A stretch of 64,000 nt of DNA from Parasponia andersonii (Eukaryota > Streptophyta > Magnoliopsida > Rosales > Cannabaceae), in NCBI GenBank assembly GCA_002914805.1, contig JXTB01000202.1, positions 237,741-301,740 on the forward strand. Reading direction: 5' to 3'. Shown here in pieces: positions 59,520-64,000 of the stretch (its first letter is position 1; each line of letters begins with the position of its first letter). The position numbers were made by a program, and so were the translations under genes. The notes under the pieces were generated by a model that made no database searches, was not told the DNA's origin, and saw nothing but the letters and a program-made list of their open reading frames with translations.

Positions 59520-60533
59520 TGTACTTTCAGTCTCGGGTTGCTCCTGATTCTCCAGCGGCGCTGATTGAGTACTTTCTGGACACTGAAGCACAGGATATTG
59601 AGTTTGAGATGGCAAGGTTGAGGCCAAGGTCAGTGCTTTCAGGCAATTTCTTACTTGTAGAAGTTCAATAGCATGGAACTTAAAGTACAAACATCTCATA
59701 GTTATAGGAATTTGGTTCATGGCTTAATGTATCACTGTTATGTTAATTCGTATTAGTATGAAAAGCACTCTCCCAGTACAGAACTTTCATTTAGTAGATG
59801 CTCTGGTTTTGAATCGGAATGTCTTTATAAGATTGTTATTTTAGTCGGTTGCTAAGTGTTTACTCCATTGATGAATGATAATTTGAATCGTTATGTTCTC
59901 GTCCATAAATCTGTATTGAGCCATCTAGACACCTACTAATGCTGCTAGAAAATGTGTTGAGTGCAGATTGACTAAGGAATTTTTTTCTCATCTACAACTG
60001 GAGCTGGGTCAACTTCGGTTTGCCGTTCCTAAAACTGAGGTTTCTTATCGTCTTTTGGGTCAACTTAGGTGATCAAAGTATTAGCAATTTGAAAATATGC
60101 CGATGGTTTTTGAAGGATATGGAAGATAGATTGATCGAGCTGGAAGCATTGCAGAAAGCCCTGCTGGAAGGGACAGGTTTGTTAAGAGTCGAAAAACTTT
60201 GGTCATTTTAAGATTAGAGTCCTGCCAGTTTATTGATAAGCTACTACCATTTTTTTTTTTTTTCCAGAAGCGTATGATAAGATGCAAAATGATCTCGTAA
60301 AAGCTAAGGAAAGCCTAATGAAAATTTTGACATCAAATGATGTAAAAGCAACTGTATGTATTGCTCCTTTCCCAGTACTTGTGCTATCGAACTATAGCAC
60401 TTATATGTTACTCATCTGAGATGAATTTTTCCTCGAATTTCAGTTACTAGAGATGGTTGAGCAGAATGCACTTAACAGATCCTTATTGGCCCTTCTTGAT
60501 GAAAACATAGCAAATGCACACAGGGGCAACCAG
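59020..60533 (+). CDS. Plastid-targeted coiled-coil protein of unknown function; 3' exon not found
   Basis: Seven exons join in frame to 219 codons: 59020-59121, 59247-59393, 59531-59628, 59967-60039, 60116-60176, 60268-60353, 60444-60533; all introns are GT-AG. The first 34 residues (MAALSIGLATTIPAVRTFPR..) are rich in Ala, Thr, Arg and Ser and lack acids, as in a chloroplast transit peptide. The mature part begins DPEGLLGPPQTGHIARREL, then a long charged coiled coil (RRLEKDSEAREAFERQVLEE), EYFLDTEAQDIEFEMARLRP and a helical end LLALLDENIANAHRGNQ. I believe it is a conserved plant protein but cannot name it. The last exon ends at a good donor in phase 0, yet no terminal exon follows before retrotransposon sequence begins at 61.0 kb. 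Either the final intron is very long or the gene is cut. Confidence 0.85.
59483..59519 (+). repeat. (TG)n(TA)n microsatellite in intron 2 of the plastid gene
   Basis: About 12 TG units run directly into TA units, 11 bp before the exon 3 acceptor. Confidence 0.9.
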
Positions 60534-61010
60534 GTAATAGCATTTTTTTAGTTTCGTTCATCTCGTTGTTTACATGAAATATTGTTTTCTAATTTTCAAT
60601 TTTGGGGGGCATAAATCCCAGGATATTTTGCAAAATATATGATAATATTCAGCTCTCCTTGTTACAAACTATCACTGAACCAACGTTCAGGTAGTTTTTG
60701 TTCTTACTATAGTTGTTGCAGCAGAGAAACAACGGACAAAGCATGCCGGGTTCATTTCTCCTTTCAAAATGCTTAACTAGTTCAACGTTCAGTTCTAACA
60801 TCATGCAACCAATTGAAGTTACATTACTTATTCACATATACTCCTTGTTTAATTGTCCCCACATCGAGCACTAGGTAGAGCCAGACAATGCATAAGCTTA
60901 TGCAGTAAGAGAAATTTTGTAGGTGACGTAAATTGACGATCCGTGTATTAGTACCTGAATTTGTACGCTGCGCTAACTTAATATCTCATACCAAATTCCT
61001 TTGTGTATTT

Positions 61011-61165
61011 CTTTTTTTTTTTTCGGTTTAATGGAAATTTTATTGAAAGAGGCAAAACAGACCAAAAACACAATACAAAAGAAAGGCAGGTGATAAACAA
61101 GACTATAAAAGGACAAAACTAAACACTCGAACAAAACATTAAAAGATAAGACAAAACAAGAAAAT
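61011..61165 (-). mobile_element. LINE 3' tail, 5'-truncated
   Basis: Read on the minus strand the segment ends TTCAATAAAATTTCCATTAA, then a short stretch and a poly(A) tail (T-run at 61011-61022). Preceding text is U/G-rich as in plant LINE 3' UTRs. The TSD could not be fixed. Confidence 0.55.
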
Positions 61166-61280
61166 GTTGGGGACAAAATCAGATTCCTACTTCTCACTTA
61201 CCGTGTAAGTGAACAATAATGTATTAGTGAATAGTAATATATACATGAAAAATATTCTAACCAGCAGCTTTGATACTAGT

Positions 61281-61847
61281 TGTTGAGGAGGAAACGACTA
61301 TTGCACCCCAGTAGACACGCAATAAATACGGAAGCGATAAAATAAAGTGAAATAAGAAGATATAATTTTTACATGATTCACCAATTTAGACTACATTCAC
61401 AAGACTATTGCAGATCTTTCACTCTAGGGAGAAAATTTATATAAGTGTTTACAAGTATTTATTCACAACTTCACAATCCAAAACCTAAATACACCAAAGA
61501 GATTTTACTCTGTCACTATCAGAATAAAAACCTTTTTGTTCTCATTTTATGTGTGTATTTACAGTCAGTAATTTTAGGATATTTTTCTTGATTCCACGAA
61601 GCTCTCTCATTTTTTCTCTTCTGATAGGATTTCTCATTTTTTGTGGGATGCATTGATGAATGAGAAGGGGATCTATTTATAGGGCAAAATTCATCTCACT
61701 TCACGCGATTGGTAGCCAACAATGGTTGTCCCTTTTTCACTTTTTTGCCAACAAAAACCGGCTAGGTAGTTGAGTCAGCAAAGGAGAAAGACAAAAACAA
61801 AGTTATATTTTTTGACTCATTGTGGATAGCGCCCACTATCTTTGAAA
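61281..61847 (-). repeat. Ty1/copia LTR (minus orientation)
   Basis: On the minus strand it starts after the polypurine tract AAGTGGGAGAT with TTCAAAGATAGTGGGCG (the expected TG reads TT) and ends CCTCAACA. A primer-site-like TAGTATCAAAGCTGCTGG (cf. tRNA-Met TGGTATCAGAGC) follows at 61278-61261. The first 170 bases match 63830-64000 read on the opposite strand. Confidence 0.82.
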
Positions 61848-63800
61848 ATCTCCCACTTGAAGACAGATTTTAATATGTCTTCACACATTATGACTAATAC
61901 AGTAATCCATCTCTCTTTTTATGCTTGTAGACAATTGAAGCTCAATGGTCACCATTTTTGTAAGCATATTCGCAGAATTCTTACTTCCTTGGATCTTCTC
62001 AAGTAGTATAACTCCATCTTCTAAAGCTAAGCGTATAAAATGGTATCGAATCTGTATATGTTTCGTTCGAGCATGATAAACATGATTTTGCCAGATGAAT
62101 AGCACTTTGCCTATCACAATGCAAAGTACTCTTATCATAATTCTAACCCAGTTCCTCTAAGAAACTTTGCAACCATATCAACTCCTTACTTGCTTCGGTC
62201 ACAACAACAAATTTAGGTTCAGTTTTGGAGAAAGTTACAATTTTTTGTAGTTTTGAGACCTAACTGACTGTGCTACTACCTAATGTAAACACATATCCTG
62301 TGATACTCTTTCTTCTATCTATATCAACAATCATGTCAGCATCAACGTAGCCTTGTTGACCCAAATATGTCTTTTTGAAATACATGGTCATGTCTATAGT
62401 ACCTCTCAAGTACCTGAGAATCCACTTTACTGCTTCCCAGTTTTGTTTTTTCTGATTGCTCATATATCGACTCACAACTCTCACTGCATGAGCTATATCT
62501 GGTCTTGTACATACCATGACATACATAAGACTGTGAATAGCATATGCATAATACACCTTCACCATCTAAGCTCTCTCTTATTCTCTCGAGGGCGACTGCT
62601 CTTTGGTTAGTTTGAAGTAACTAGTCAAAGGAGTACTCACGCACTTTGCTCCTTCCATGTTGAATCTATAAGGCACATTCTTTACATACTCTTCCTGAGA
62701 TAGCTTCAAGGTTCCATTCTTTCTATCTCTAGCAATCATCAGCCCAAAGATTTGCTTTGCAGTTCCCAAGTCCTTCATAGAGAATTCCTCTGATGATTCC
62801 CTTTTGAGCTTATCAATCTCCTCCATGCATATTCTAGTAATTAACATATCATCTACATATAAAAGTAGAATGATATGGGAGATGTCAAATTTTTTAACAG
62901 TAGTGATCTGTCTGGCACCTGAAGTGACCTTGTTACTTATAAAACTGTCAACCTTCTCTTACCATTGTCTTCGAACTTGTTTAAGACCATACATGCTCTT
63001 CTGAAGTTTGCACACTATTCTCTCCTTCTCTTGTACTTTGAAACTTTGTGGCTGTTTCATATAAATTTCCTCTTCTAAGCCACCATGGAGAAACATTGTC
63101 TTGACATCTAGCTACTCTATATGCGATCTTCTTTAGTCACCAATCTAAGTACTGTTCTGATAGTGATCAGTTTGATTATTGAAAAAAAATCTCGGTGTAA
63201 TTAATACCTTTCTTCTGCTGAAAACCTTTTATTACAAGCTTTGCCTTGTACCGCTTGTTGCCATCATATTTATCTTTTATTCGATAAACCCACTTGTTGT
63301 GTAACTTATTCTTCCTTTCTAGTAGTTTAGCCAACTCCTATGTCTAATTAGATAATAGCAAATCCATCTCATCTTTCACGGTAACTCCCACTTGGTTAAC
63401 TCATCATCTTGCACTGACTCTTTATAACTTTCTGGCTCACATTTATCCGTCAACAGAATGTAATGCAAGCATGGGAATATTTCTGTGGTGGTTTGATGAT
63501 TCTGGAGGATCTCCTAAGTTTCACCTCGAGAGTTACCACTTCTTCATGATTATTATTTTTCAGATCATTCACTGGGATGTCTTTCAATAGTACTCGTCAG
63601 TCTTCTTGACTTTAGGATATGCACCATTAGCTCTATTGCTCAACATGTCCTTGTACATCACATCTTCATTGAAAATAATACCTCTACTCTTTATGATCTT
63701 CCGATTTTGGTCATCCCAAAAACGATAATCAAACTCATCTTTGCCATTGCAAGCATAAGAAGAAAGATGGACTACTACATTGACCGTGATATATGAAGAT
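61848..63800 (-). pseudogene. Ty1/copia polyprotein fragment (integrase end, reverse transcriptase, RNase H)
   Basis: From right to left on the minus strand: the integrase C-terminus with YRFWDDQNRKIIKSRG (63720-63660), reverse transcriptase pieces NKWVYRIKDKYDG and KGFQQKKGINYTEIF (about 63300-63190), the SMKDLGTAKQIFGLMI block (62780-62730), YVDADMIVDIDRRKSITGYV (62350-62290) and the RNase H end KHIQIRYHFIR (62060-62020). This is the TNT1/Tork-like copia order. Stops and frameshifts divide it into at least five pieces, and gag and protease are absent. Confidence 0.9.
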
Positions 63801-63829
63801 AGATTGAAATCAATCTTCAAGTGAGAGAT

Positions 63830-64000
63830 TGTCAAAGATAGTGGGTGCTGCCCACAATGAGTCAAAAAACAAAATTTTGTTTTTTTTTTTCTCCTTTGTC
63901 GACTCAACTATCCAGCCGTTTTTTTGTTGATAAAAAAAAATGGGAAAGGGGCAGTCATTGTTAGCTGCCAATTGTGTGAGAGGAGAGGGCTTTTGCCTTA
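63830..64000 (+). repeat. Ty1/copia LTR in opposite orientation, cut by the window edge
   Basis: After AAGTGAGAGAT it starts TGTCAAAGATAGTGGGTG and matches the first part of the LTR at 61847-61281 (reverse strand), including GACTCAACTA and CCGTTTTTT. It continues past the end of the window. Confidence 0.85.

Noticed and set aside
60720..60890. Possible last exon of the plastid gene after TTGTTGCAG
   Set aside because: In the required phase it gives unrelated residues ending far from the helical pattern of the preceding exons.

Overview
The window is nuclear DNA from a flowering plant, most likely a eudicot. The evidence is split genes with GT-AG introns, an R2R3-MYB factor, GPI-anchored lipid-transfer proteins, a plant-type Hip co-chaperone, AT-rich intergenic DNA full of (TA)n and poly(A/T) tracts, and plant LTR retrotransposons, LINEs, a SINE and MITEs. 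The species cannot be named from the sequence. There is one 259-base gap (4120-4378), a 30-base gap (34741-34770) and four single N bases.

Six protein genes are supported. (1) 986-1525 (-): a twin-CX9C (CHCH) protein, probably of the mitochondrial intermembrane space, with a probable intron in its 5' leader. (2) 15889-17672 (-): a two-exon R2R3-MYB of the MYB20/42/43/85 secondary-wall group. (3) 28958-32452 (-): an 11-exon Hsp70-interacting protein (Hip), 399 aa, with every splice junction readable. (4) 36927-39465 (-) and (5) 50349-53218 (-): two three-exon LTPG genes with the same exon plan, an old tandem pair about 11 kb apart. (6) 59020-60533 (+): a plastid-targeted coiled-coil protein of unknown function. 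Its first seven exons are present and its last exon is not found; the expected last intron runs into retrotransposon debris.

The rest is mostly transposon history, and several insertions can be dated relative to each other from target-site duplications (TSDs). 8210-9989 is a short non-autonomous LTR element (TSD TTGAA). 10214-11974 is a probable solo LTR. 18861-19221 is a fold-back MITE with a 10-bp TSD. 22529-24668 is a solo LTR (TSD GTATA) at the junction of a tandem duplication (21742-22528 and 24669-25675). 33421-34260 is a decayed LINE. 42032-46425 is an internally deleted Ty3/gypsy element (TSD ATTAT) that landed inside a relative of the 18.9-kb MITE. 47282-49545 is a solo LTR (TSD CTGAA) apparently related to the one at 22.5 kb. 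55151-55281 is a SINE-like insertion. 61-64 kb holds a LINE tail and Ty1/copia debris with two LTRs in opposite orientation. A small MITE family with a palindromic CCTAT-CATAGG core recurs at 0, 15, 25 and 34.7 kb.

The genes do not form a functional cluster; this is an ordinary plant gene neighbourhood. I found no convincing undescribed biological system. The best leads are the intact target-site structures, the nested insertion, the altered C-terminus of the second LTPG, the transposon-extended plastid gene and the inverted copia LTRs.
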